From assembly GCA_023428915.1 (NCBI GenBank), contig JAEYWL010000119.1, positions 1-29,000 on the forward strand: a stretch of 29,000 nucleotides of DNA. The letters are read 5' to 3'. Positions 1 to 8,000 of the stretch are shown here, piece by piece (the first letter of the stretch is position 1; every line of letters begins with the position of its first letter). The stretch is from Verrucomicrobiota bacterium. Its GTDB lineage: Bacteria; Chlamydiota; Chlamydiia; Chlamydiales; JAEYWL01. Made by a program: the position numbers and the translations under genes. The notes beneath the pieces are model-generated. The model saw only the letters and a program-made list of their open reading frames with translations. It did not search any database and was not told the DNA's origin.

Positions 1-106
1 TGGGTGGGTCATTCTTGTTGCCCGCCAGGTGGGTCGCTTGCGATGCCCGACAGGGTGGGTCATTCTAAGTGCTCGCAAAGTGGGTCATTCTTCGTGCCAT
101 TTGACA
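1..106. mobile_element. Terminal end of a probable IS21-family insertion sequence (truncated by window start)
   Basis: Four copies of GTGGGTC start at 4, 29, 55 and 80, so the period is 25-26 bp. Three of them continue as GTGGGTCATTCT, and short related segments such as TGCCCG follow. The array ends in TTGACA at 101-106, after which the repeat pattern stops. Read from the outside on the minus strand, the end is 5'-TGTCAAATGGCACGAAG followed by repeated GACCCAC boxes. IS21-family elements are known for 5'-TG...CA-3' tips and several internal transposase-binding repeats at each end, and many members carry GACCCAC-type boxes. The istA/istB genes would lie to the left, outside the window, so family assignment rests only on the terminal architecture. 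Confidence 0.5.
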
Positions 107-196
107 AAGGGTTGTTGGAAAAAATACTGTGAAGGTCGAATAGTATTAGAAGAGCTGTTAGACTTAAATAGATTCGAAAGTATCAAGTACAATTAA
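107..196 (+). pseudogene. Possible 3' remnant of a gene interrupted by the insertion element
   Basis: Immediately after the presumed element tip one plus-strand frame is open from 107 to a TAA at 194-196. Its last residues read CEGRIVLEELLDLNRFESI plus KYN, a composition typical of a real protein C-terminus rather than random AT-rich translation. There is no start codon or ribosome binding site of its own, and the frame runs straight out of the element end. I infer the tail of a gene cut by the insertion. At about 30 codons it could equally be chance. The family is not recognised. Confidence 0.22.
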
Positions 197-270
197 TATT
201 ATTTATGCAATTTACTGTACTCTATTGTTATTTATTTTATAAAACCAAAGCAAGTTTTGAAAGATGTCTA

Positions 271-911
271 TTACTGATCCGTACCAAGGGAGATTAACTT
301 ATCCCTTAATGACATGCAAAAATCCCCAAATGCATCATCATTTTTACATAAACATTCTATTTCCCACTGTATTTCTTTTTCTAAATCAAATAAGCGTAAT
401 TTTATCCTCACAGGGATGTTTAAATCTTTAATCCAGGCAGAAAGAGGAATAAGAAAGTCAAAGATTCCATTACCACTTCCCTCGGATAAAGCTTTTAATA
501 TTTTTTTAGTAAGCTCTTTATCAGGGCAATCTCTTAAGTAGTTTATAAAATCAGAAAACGCAATTTCCCATCTTTTTTTCTCATAAGGTGTTTTAAAGCC
601 ACAAAAATTTTAAAAAAACAAACTAAACTATCTATCTCTAAAGTGGTATATGAAAAATTCGATATAGATAAAGAAGGATATACCTTTTTTTCTCTTAAAA
701 CTACTATGTCTTTTAATGCCCAATCTCTGTTATTGAGAAGATTCACAATTAACGCTCTACTTAATTCAAGCCAAGCCTTAGAGACTTCACTCATATTCAC
801 TAAAAGCTTTACAGCTTCTTTCGTTTCTTCTTTAGCTATACCATTTATTATTATTTCGCCAAAAAACTTTTTAGATATTATTGGATTATTTACACCAAAC
901 ATTACATCCAT
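271..911 (-). pseudogene. Hypothetical protein gene broken by a single frameshift
   Basis: The upstream part reads from ATG at 911 (MDVMFGVNNPIISKKFFG...) to about 612 and then loses sense, reaching a stop at 543. A second frame becomes protein-like at about 600 (CGFKTPYEKKRWEIAF) and runs to TAA at 271-273, ending LRDKLISLGTDQ. One added base in the A5/T4 run at 603-611 joins the two into a continuous protein of about 213 residues, whereas a slip in the neighbouring A7 run would create a stop. No usable slippery heptamer precedes the junction, so programmed frameshifting is unlikely. The product would be soluble, helical and rich in Lys, Glu and Leu, of unknown family. Sequencing error in a homopolymer is the main alternative to true decay. 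Confidence 0.55.
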
Positions 912-1062
912 TTTTTATTAGTTAATTAACTTTACCAAAAACATTTAAATTACTTAAACAATAATACTATCAAAATAATATTTAGTCTCACTGTTTATGA
1001 TAATTACAGGCTTTAAAATATATTCTAAAGCTTTGTAGGGGCTGAAAAAAATGACCAAGATG

Positions 1063-1144
1063 TTAATTTCTGCCGACCCTTCGGGCCTCGAATATTGTTT
1101 AAACAAAAACAATCTCAGGGCCCTGCAAGGGCGGCAGAAATTAA
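1063..1144. repeat. Imperfect palindrome of about 82 bp
   Basis: TTAATTTCTGCCG at 1063-1075 is matched by its exact reverse complement at 1132-1144. Inside these arms both sides continue with related GC-rich segments (CCCTTCGGGCC on the left, GGGCCCTGCAAGGG on the right) around an AT-rich centre containing GTTTAAAC. It lies just past the 3' end of the minus-strand gene ending at 1174, so its RNA could fold into a long hairpin. It lacks the U-run of a standard terminator. Confidence 0.6.
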
Positions 1145-1173
1145 ACAATCAAGCTTTTGGTAGCAAGTCGGGT

Positions 1174-1635
1174 TTAAATTATGAGGGCGACAATCATGAT
1201 GATCACGCCGGTAATGACACCAAAGATGCCAAATCCCAGTTCCATCCTGAACAGCCGTGCACGAATTTGCTTTTTGAGCTTTTCCTCAAGCGTCTTATTG
1301 AGCAGGCCGTAAACTAAGAGATTGCGCAACTCAGGTATCATCCCGTTTAAATCCTCACGCGCTTGCTCTTTTATGGTTTCAGCAACGGCTCCGCGCAGCA
1401 CGGCCGCAGCCATGGGGATGCGCACTTTAAGGTTTTCGATAAAGCGCCCCAGGCGCTGCTCAATTAAGGGATGCAAGTCTTTCTCAAAGTCGTATTCTTC
1501 AATTTCTCGAATTAAAAGTTCTTGCAAAGGCTTCGGCTTTATTTTTGCTGTTAACCAACGGGCAAAAAGATAACAAGCCAGTCCATTTAATGCCGCCCCG
1601 CAAAGTATAATGATAATTGAATGTATAATTGCCAT
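1174..1635 (-). CDS. Small membrane protein, possibly DUF445-like
   Basis: This 153-residue protein has an N-terminal membrane segment (residues ~3-27, IIHSIIIILCGAALNG...), a charged helical middle (~30-130) rich in Glu, Arg and Leu, and a C-terminal hydrophobic segment (GFGIFGVITGVIIMIVALII) ending at the stop. The pattern of an N-terminal helix followed by a Lys-Pro turn, an amphipathic helical body and a Gly-rich last helix recalls DUF445 membrane proteins, but it is much shorter than typical members, so the match is tentative. No clear Shine-Dalgarno sequence precedes the ATG. The gene is divergent from the one at 1683 with only 47 bp between. Confidence 0.7.
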   Translation of the reverse strand: MAIIHSIIIILCGAALNGLACYLFARWLTAKIKPKPLQELLIREIEEYDFEKDLHPLIEQRLGRFIENLKVRIPMAAAVLRGAVAETIKEQAREDLNGMIPELRNLLVYGLLNKTLEEKLKKQIRARLFRMELGFGIFGVITGVIIMIVALII

Positions 1636-1657
1636 AAATAATCTATTGTGTTAAAAT
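1629..1657 (+). promoter_or_regulatory. Candidate sigma70-type promoter for the gene at 1683
   Basis: TTGCCA at 1629-1634 and TAAAAT at 1652-1657 are separated by 17 bp, and a GAGG ribosome site and ATG follow 25 bp downstream. The -35 box overlaps the start codon of the divergent membrane-protein gene. Found by eye only. Confidence 0.4.
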
Positions 1658-1682
1658 AATTATACTATAAACGAGGATTTAT

Positions 1683-1988
1683 ATGTTTAATGATGATTCT
1701 TTAGAAAAACATGAACAAAAAATCCAAGAGCTCGAGCTGGAAAATGAACGCCTCCGCTTAAAAATGGAAAAATATTTTTTTGATCTCGGCGTCACTCCTG
1801 AAGAGGTTAACGCCTTTATGAATAACTCCGCTAATTTTTCAGATGATACTTGGGAAAAACTGCAATATTGCCGTCAAACCCTCGATGAAAAACTAACATT
1901 AGACTTAAAAAACATTCGCAATGTTAAAAAGGCTAAAAAAAGTTATTCCGATCTCAATCTTCCCTCATATGCAATTTTTGTAAGATAG
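1683..1988 (+). CDS. Hypothetical small protein with N-terminal coiled coil
   Basis: This is a 101-residue protein. Residues ~5-32 form a heptad-rich, highly charged helix (KHEQKIQELELENERLRLKM), followed by FFDLGVTPEEVNAFMNN and a basic C-terminus. It has no signal peptide or membrane helix. The start is supported by GAGG upstream of the ATG. A strong hairpin follows immediately. The organisation suggests a small cytoplasmic oligomeric or adaptor protein, but I do not recognise the family. Confidence 0.75.
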   Translation: MFNDDSLEKHEQKIQELELENERLRLKMEKYFFDLGVTPEEVNAFMNNSANFSDDTWEKLQYCRQTLDEKLTLDLKNIRNVKKAKKSYSDLNLPSYAIFVR

Positions 1989-2012
1989 AAGCCTATTATA
2001 GGCTTCTATCTT
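1982..2012. terminator. Bidirectional terminator hairpin between convergent genes
   Basis: AAGATAGAAGCCTA and TAGGCTTCTATCTT are perfect 14-bp arms around a TTA loop. The stem begins inside the stop region of the gene ending at 1988 and lies just beyond the 3' end of proS (minus). The outer A/T pairs provide a short U-tract in both directions. Confidence 0.75.
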
Positions 2013-2025
2013 AACAAATATCTAT

Positions 2026-3534
2026 CTAATAAGACCTTGCTATTAACACATCTAGCGTAGCCGGCTTACCGGTAAGCACGCATTTACCTTGCGTACCGCT
2101 TTGCTCGATCGGCAGACAGCGGATGGACGCCTTGAACTCTTTCAAGATCTCTTCTGTGGCTACATCGCCGCACCATTTAGCCTTAACAAAGCCCTGCAAA
2201 CCGCTTTTTTCATCATCGCCGCTAAAATGCTCTTTTAATTGTTCGAGCGTTTCGATATGGGTATGGATATTGCTATCCCTAAAGGCTTTTGCTTGTTGTA
2301 AATAAGCAGCCTGTATCTCATCCAGCAACTCAGGCACCATTGGCGCAAGCTCTTCCAATACCATGGCCTGCTTTTCCTTATGGGGTTTATCCCTTCGGCA
2401 TACCATCGCAGAGTTGTTTTCAATATCCCTTGGGCCCACTTCTATGCGCAGCGGCACGCCTTTTTTAATCCATTCCCAGGTTTTTTCTCCGCCGCGCAGG
2501 TCGCGTTTATCCACCAGTACTGTTACTGGCTTGCCATGGAAGATTTGATGTTCAATTGTACGGGCTAAACGCTCAGCATAAGCGAACACCTGTTCCTCCA
2601 ACTCCGGTTTAGGCACAACAGGAATAATCACTACTTGTTTTGGGGCTATTCTAGGGGGTAAGCGCAAACCGTCGTCATCGCTATGCACCATAATGACGCT
2701 GCCGATCAAACGGGTTGTCACTCCCCAGGAGGTCGTATACGCATACTGCAATTCCCCTTGGCGGTTGCTGAAGCGAATATTTGAGGCTTTAGCAAAATTC
2801 TGCCCCAAATAGTGCGAAGTGCCCCCCTGAAGCGCCTTGCCGTCTTGCATCATAGCTTCAATGGTATAGGTCTTTTCAGCGCCGGGAAATCTCTCGCCAG
2901 GTGACTTTTCGCCGGTAATTACAGGAATGCCAAGCAAGTCGTGTGCACAAGTTTTGTAAACCTCCAGTATTTTAAGCGTTTCCTGCTGGGCTTCCGCTTC
3001 TGTCTCGTGCACTGTATGCCCTTCCTGCCATAAAAACTCTGTAGTGCGCAAGAATATTCTTGGGCGCATTTCCCAGCGCACTACGTTTGCCCAGTGATTT
3101 ATCAAGATGGGTAAATCGCGATAAGACTCTACCCAGCGGGCAAAACTCTCTCCGATAATAGTTTCAGAGGTGGGGCGTACAATTAATGGCTCTTCGAGTT
3201 CGCCGCTTGGAATAAGCTTGCCATCTTTAAGCTCCAAGCGATGATGCGTCACAACGGCGCATTCTTTAGCAAAACCTTCAACGTGAGCTGCCTCTTTTTC
3301 AAGAAAGCTTAAGGGAATGAAAAGAGGAAAATAAGCGTTTTGGTGCCCGGTGCGTTTGATTTCTTCGTCTAAATATCGATGAATATTTTCCCAAATAGCA
3401 TAGCCCCAAGGTTTAATGACCATGCAGCCGCGGACAGGCGAGTTTTCAGCTAAGTCTCCAGCCTTAATTACCTGTTGGTACCATTCGGGAAAATTCTCTT
3501 CACGAGTAGGTGCTATCGCCTTTTTCTCTTTCAT
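2026..3534 (-). CDS. proS: Prolyl-tRNA synthetase, archaeal/eukaryotic type
   Basis: A cytoplasmic class II aminoacyl-tRNA synthetase that charges tRNA-Pro with proline. Motif 1 is near GCMVIKPWGYAIWENIH, and motif 2 is RPRIFLRTTEFLWQEGHT, the form typical of the archaeal/eukaryotic-type enzyme. The anticodon-binding and C-terminal domain ends in ARSY, another hallmark of this type. At about 502 residues it lacks the inserted editing domain of the longer bacterial type. The C-terminal zinc-site region looks partly degenerate (KAKWCGD, RCLP, GKCVLTGKPA; the last pair is Cys-x-x-Thr). The open frame extends to 3585, but I chose ATG at 3532-3534 because AAGGAAA lies 7 bp upstream and a good promoter overlaps the upstream extension. 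Chlamydiaceae, as far as I know, carry the bacterial type. Confidence 0.95.
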   Translation of the reverse strand: MKEKKAIAPTREENFPEWYQQVIKAGDLAENSPVRGCMVIKPWGYAIWENIHRYLDEEIKRTGHQNAYFPLFIPLSFLEKEAAHVEGFAKECAVVTHHRLELKDGKLIPSGELEEPLIVRPTSETIIGESFARWVESYRDLPILINHWANVVRWEMRPRIFLRTTEFLWQEGHTVHETEAEAQQETLKILEVYKTCAHDLLGIPVITGEKSPGERFPGAEKTYTIEAMMQDGKALQGGTSHYLGQNFAKASNIRFSNRQGELQYAYTTSWGVTTRLIGSVIMVHSDDDGLRLPPRIAPKQVVIIPVVPKPELEEQVFAYAERLARTIEHQIFHGKPVTVLVDKRDLRGGEKTWEWIKKGVPLRIEVGPRDIENNSAMVCRRDKPHKEKQAMVLEELAPMVPELLDEIQAAYLQQAKAFRDSNIHTHIETLEQLKEHFSGDDEKSGLQGFVKAKWCGDVATEEILKEFKASIRCLPIEQSGTQGKCVLTGKPATLDVLIARSY

Positions 3535-3561
3535 GTACGTTTCCTTGTTTGATGAAAAGCC

Positions 3562-3590
3562 ATTGTAAAGACTTAAAACTATCAATTCAA
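3562..3590 (-). promoter_or_regulatory. Promoter for proS
   Basis: On the minus strand TTGAAT (3590-3585) and TACAAT (3567-3562) are exactly 17 bp apart, close to the sigma70/sigma66 consensus, and lie 28 bp before the chosen ATG. Its position inside the longer open frame argues for the internal start. Confidence 0.55.
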
Positions 3591-3665
3591 TACTGAATAA
3601 CTTTACAATTGCAGTTGGGAGAAAAACCTCTTATTGTCAAAGTATTAAGGTAACAATCAGGGTTT

Positions 3666-4730
3666 ATGGGAAAATTATTGAAGAAACGGCTGACAAAAGT
3701 TGGCGCTTCGCCAGGAACGTTAATCGCCCATCCTGACATTGTCTTAAATGGCTTATCGATTTCCGTCATGGATTACAATGAAAATGAGCTCATCGAAAAA
3801 GATAATGTCACAGTAGAAGAATGTGTTTATTATTTAGACACCCCTTCTGTGACGTGGATAGAAATTTCCGGAATGCACAACCCTAAATACTTTGAACTGA
3901 TGGGACAGCGCTTCCACTTGCATCCCTTGCTTTTAGAAGATATTTTATCCGGCAGCGAGCGTCCTAAGCTCGAAAATTATAAGGAGAATATTTTTATAGT
4001 TTTACGCTTGCTGAAATTTAATGAGCATAACAAAGAACTGGGAGATGAACAGATTAGCCTTGTTTTAGGCAAAAACTATGTGATCAGCTGGACCGAAAAA
4101 GAACGCTACCACTTCGATCCCATTAAAGAGCGTCTGCGCAATGGCAAAGGGAAAATACGCAAAATGGGCGCCGATTATTTAGCTTATGCCCTTATTGACG
4201 CCATTGTTGACAACTATTTTGTCGTATTAGAGAAGGTAGATGAACAGCTGGAACAGCTTGAAGATGATTTAGTCGCCTCTCCAACGCCTGGGACATTGCG
4301 CAAGATTCAAATGGCCAAGAGAAGCATGGCTCTTTTAAGGCGTTTTGTATGGCCTACGCGTGAAGTCATCAGCCATTTTCTCAGAGAGGAAACTCCCCTC
4401 ATACAGCCGGCGACTACTGTCTATATGCAGGACGTGTATGACCATACCATTCAAACAATTGAGACTATAGAAAGTTTTAGGGATATTGTAAGCGGCATGC
4501 TCGATATTTACTTATCAAGCATGAGCCAAAAATTAAATGAGATCATGAAGGTTTTAACTGTTGTTGCGACTCTTTTTACTCCCCTAACCTTTATGGCAAG
4601 CATTTACGGCATGAATTTTGACTATATGCCGGAGCTTCATAACCGCTGGGCTTACCCTGCAGTTTTAAGCGTCATGGCTATTTCTGCCGGCACCATGCTC
4701 TACTTCTTCAGAAAAAAACAGTGGATTTAA
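3666..4730 (+). CDS. corA: CorA-family divalent metal ion transporter
   Basis: An inner-membrane channel for Mg2+ or Co2+ uptake. The 354-residue protein has the family layout: a large cytoplasmic N-terminal domain (~1-240), a long helix entering the membrane (ETIESFRDIVSGMLDIYLSS), the first membrane helix ending in the signature YGMNF, and a second helix (~330-348) followed by a basic tail FFRKKQWI. The GMN motif forms the pore mouth in known structures. Start: ATG preceded by a weak AGGG. It is divergent from proS with about 130 bp between. Substrate (Mg2+, Co2+, Ni2+ or Zn2+) cannot be settled from sequence. Confidence 0.92.
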   Translation: MGKLLKKRLTKVGASPGTLIAHPDIVLNGLSISVMDYNENELIEKDNVTVEECVYYLDTPSVTWIEISGMHNPKYFELMGQRFHLHPLLLEDILSGSERPKLENYKENIFIVLRLLKFNEHNKELGDEQISLVLGKNYVISWTEKERYHFDPIKERLRNGKGKIRKMGADYLAYALIDAIVDNYFVVLEKVDEQLEQLEDDLVASPTPGTLRKIQMAKRSMALLRRFVWPTREVISHFLREETPLIQPATTVYMQDVYDHTIQTIETIESFRDIVSGMLDIYLSSMSQKLNEIMKVLTVVATLFTPLTFMASIYGMNFDYMPELHNRWAYPAVLSVMAISAGTMLYFFRKKQWI

Positions 4731-4779
4731 GTAGTGATTAGCTTAAACTCAGTGTAAATAAAAAAGCACCTATCTATGT

Positions 4780-4823
4780 CCGTGTCCCTAGTTTTTATAG
4801 AAATTTATAAAAATCGGACACGG
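4780..4823. terminator. Stable hairpin downstream of corA
   Basis: CCGTGTCC at 4780-4787 pairs with GGACACGG at 4816-4823. The stem continues after a small bulge with GTTTTTATA against TATAAAAA, leaving a short loop. It sits 50 bp after the corA stop and is a likely RNA 3'-end structure, although there is no plus-strand T-run. Confidence 0.45.
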
Positions 4824-4837
4824 GTAAAGCTAAAAAT

Positions 4838-5057
4838 AGCCGCGGATGCGGCAATAGCATGTAGCCATAGGCGTAAGCCTGTGGTGTAGTAAAACAAATT
4901 AATGAGCTGTGTTAACAGCGACAGAAAAAACTATGAACCAACTCATATACTCACTTAATGTTTGATTTCTGTCGCCGCATTCGCGGCTTAATTAAATTTA
5001 CAGAAAGTTTCCACAGGCTCACGCCTGTGGCTACCTGCTTTCGCCGCATTCGCGGCT
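4838..5057. repeat. Palindromic (MITE- or REP-like) element with 47-bp inverted repeats
   Basis: The arm at 4838-4884 matches the reverse complement of 5011-5057 at 41 of 47 positions by eye. Each arm contains its own small palindromes: GCCGCATTCGCGGC and, in the right arm, CCACAGGCTCACGCCTGTGG (8-bp perfect stem). A further exact copy of CGCCGCATTCGCGGCTT lies at 4973-4989 (the other is at 5042-5058), and an inner pair CGACAGAAA (4919-4927) / TTTCTGTCG (4966-4974) is nested inside. No open reading frame is present. It fills most of the 361-bp gap between corA and the next gene. Confidence 0.75.
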
Positions 5058-5091
5058 TTGGTTCTATAGACACGAAATTTCTGTTGTTACC

Positions 5092-8000
5092 ATGCTAAAA
5101 AAGCTAGTTATACCTATTGCCCTGTTATTAGTCTGCGCAGCCTTTTTAGCATGGACGCCTATTGAGCAATATATATTAAAAAAAGTCATAGCCGACCTTA
5201 CTGCGAACTACGGCATTAAAGAAGTCAAATACGGCACCATTGAAAGAATCTCATTCGGCCGCTATAAAATCATCAACTTAAATCTCACTTCAACTTATCA
5301 ACTGCAAGCCCCCTCAGCTGAAGTTGCTTTGCGCTTGCATGGCTTCAATCCCCTATATATTACAGATATTTCTATCGACCAACCATTACTCGTTATTGAT
5401 TCTGCATATCCTATTACCTTGCCTCAACCTGATGCATCATCCAACACGACCCTTAGGATACAACAAGGGAAACTTTTACTGTCTGCAGGTCCTGAATTGC
5501 TGAAATTTGATTTGCAGAAACAACTTGACGGGGCTTATGAAAGCAGAATTACTTTTCAACAAGCCCCTCTGGAATTGCTACCTGCGCTATTGCAGGCTAA
5601 TTACCTAATTCCGCAAGGCAAGCTTACCGGCTATGTTCATTTAAAAGGCGATCCTAAGGCTATAGTCATCCATGCAGCCGATCTGCAAACAGATGCAGTT
5701 GCATTATCCCAAGACACCTCTTTTCTTCATCTATCGCCTGTAAATTTATCATTCTCTCAAAACCAGCTTAACATTAACCCTGTCCAATTATCTCTTAATG
5801 AATATTCAGGGACTGTTTTTTGCCAAAACAATGTTTGCCAAATCAATCTCGACGGCCCTTTGCAAATTGAAGCCAGCGGCATTTTGGCAGCCGTTTGCCA
5901 ATATAGCGCTTGTTCGCTGCAAATAAACCAGGGCCGCGCCAAACTATACAACTCGGCAGTTGCGATCGACCTCGCGGCATTTTCCGGAGAGGTTAGTTTG
6001 CAGCAGAAAGGTCTTCAGGCAAATTTTTCCGTCAAGCAAAGCTCTGTTAAAGACCATGCGCACAACCTGCTTGTTGAGGAAATCAGCGGAATTGTCTTCT
6101 GCCGCAATAAAGAAATCCTAGGCTTAGGCCTTGAAGCCCAAGTGGCAAATCTGCTGGTCTCCGGCGGATTTTCCCTCACGGATTCCGCCCTAAAAATCAC
6201 TTGTGAATCAGTTCTGGGAAAATTTTCCGACCTTAAACAAGCTTTGCCTGGCATGCAGCTATCCGGGCTATTGCAAATTCCCTTTGACGGGCAGCTTTCC
6301 TTAAAAGAAGAGCTGCAGATTGCATATGCTTTAAAACAAGGCAAAAAAGACCCCGCCATACAACTACATGGGAAATTTTCAGAGGGCTTTCTGACCACAA
6401 ACCTCCCCAATGTAGCCATTGAAGAGTTAAAGGCGGATTTTACCTATATCTATCCTGAAAAAAAGTTTTACCTGGAAAATGCTACTGGGGTAATTATAGC
6501 CGGCATGCAGGATAGCATTGAAGAATATGCCTTAAATAGCGACCTGATAGAATTCCCCAATCAGGAAAACCCCGAAGGGGTATTTGATATTTGGCTGGGC
6601 GATCGCCGGCGGGATGTCCTTAGGCTTGTAGGCAAAATGCAGGCTATGGACAACCATTTAATCAAAATCTCTTTCAATCCCCTGCTCACGCATTTTGGAG
6701 TCATGCATCCTGAAAGTTGCGACTTGACTGTTGCAAACTGGTGCAAAGTCGAAGCGTTTCATTTAGCCTGCAATTTAGGGCTCAAATCCATGCTGCATGA
6801 TCTTAAAAGGCTTGCCCGCACCGGCTTTTATCCCCTTCCCCATCAACTATATACCCTTATTCAAAACTCGCAGGAAGGGAATGGGCAATTCGGACTTTCT
6901 TTAGATTATAGCCGGCCGGAACAAATGTTTGCATTTGATCTCCAAGGCCATGAGATACAGCTAGACCAATTTACTTTTAACAGCGGCAGAATCCAAGGCA
7001 AAGTTGAAGACAATATTGCCACTCTTGATCGATTGCAAATAGATGACCTCATAGTTTCAGCCGATCTCGTGTTTGCCGAAAACAGAATTAAAGTGCCTTT
7101 TTGCGGAGTAAAATTTGGCCGTTCCCTGCAAGCCGGCATAAAAGGAATTTTCTATAACGGCACTAAAACCTTTCACGGCAAGCTTCAACTCGCAGAATGG
7201 CAGCCGGAGATAAATGGCAAGCATGAAAAGTTAACGGCTGCCGGAGATTTTCTTCTCCACTTTTTTAAAAAACCTCATGCGCTTATGGCGGAAGGAAAAT
7301 TGGATATTCACTCAGACAAGCTCCATATTTCTGAAATTGAATTTCAATCTAATTTTAAAGAGCTTCAGCTGCTTAAAACCTTTTATATAGGGGAAGAAGT
7401 TAGCCAAGCCGCATTGCGTGCCAATTTGCCCCACTGCACCCAGGGAATGGTCCACCTGAATTGCAAAGATTTTCAACAACAACTGTTATGGAGCCGAAAC
7501 AATAGTTCGTTCCATATATATAACCTGGATAGATCCTTTGAAGCTAGCACCATAGTGCAATCCGACAGCATAGCAATCCCTCATCTCTCTTTTAAAAATG
7601 GGCAAGGCAGCCTGCAGCTGAAAGACGCCCTGCTGGAAAAAACAGCTTCCTGGAAATTAGTTTTGCCCGCTTTAGAGGCTCATGGATTGACATGCAAAGA
7701 ACTGTTTCCTTTCTTGAAGGGAAGTATTCAGGAAACAAAAATTGCAAAACTCGAACTCTCCGGCGTAGAATTTGACCCAAGCCAGCCAGATAGCTTTAAA
7801 GGCAATGGCTTATTGGAGTTTTCAGGGGCGCAAAGAAGAAAAAAAGCAGCAGCTAAGGAAACATTCAACACTTTAGGCTTATCGAATCAAGCATTGCTTC
7901 CTTCTTCTGGCACCCTCTATTTTAATTTGGAGCAAGGTAAATGCGTCATCAGCAAGATTCGCGATCTGCAAAGTGAAAACAAAATGATCAAATATTTTCT

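Noticed and set aside
1..106. CRISPR-like array from regularly spaced GTGGGTC motifs
   Set aside because: The constant part is only 7-12 bp, the 25-26 bp period leaves no true spacer of normal length, intervening segments are related to each other, and the array ends in an IS-type tip.
643..921. Plus-strand open frame of 92 codons
   Set aside because: It is antisense to the upstream part of the broken gene at 271-911, which has the more protein-like composition and a clear continuation on the minus strand.
954..1148. Minus-strand open frame of 64 codons between the broken gene and the membrane protein
   Set aside because: Half of it is the palindrome at 1063-1144 read as codons; there is no ribosome site and the composition is not protein-like.
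3535..3585. Upstream extension of proS by 17 codons
   Set aside because: The extension overlaps the -10/-35 promoter pair at 3562-3590 and has no ribosome site, while ATG 3534 has AAGGAAA at proper spacing.
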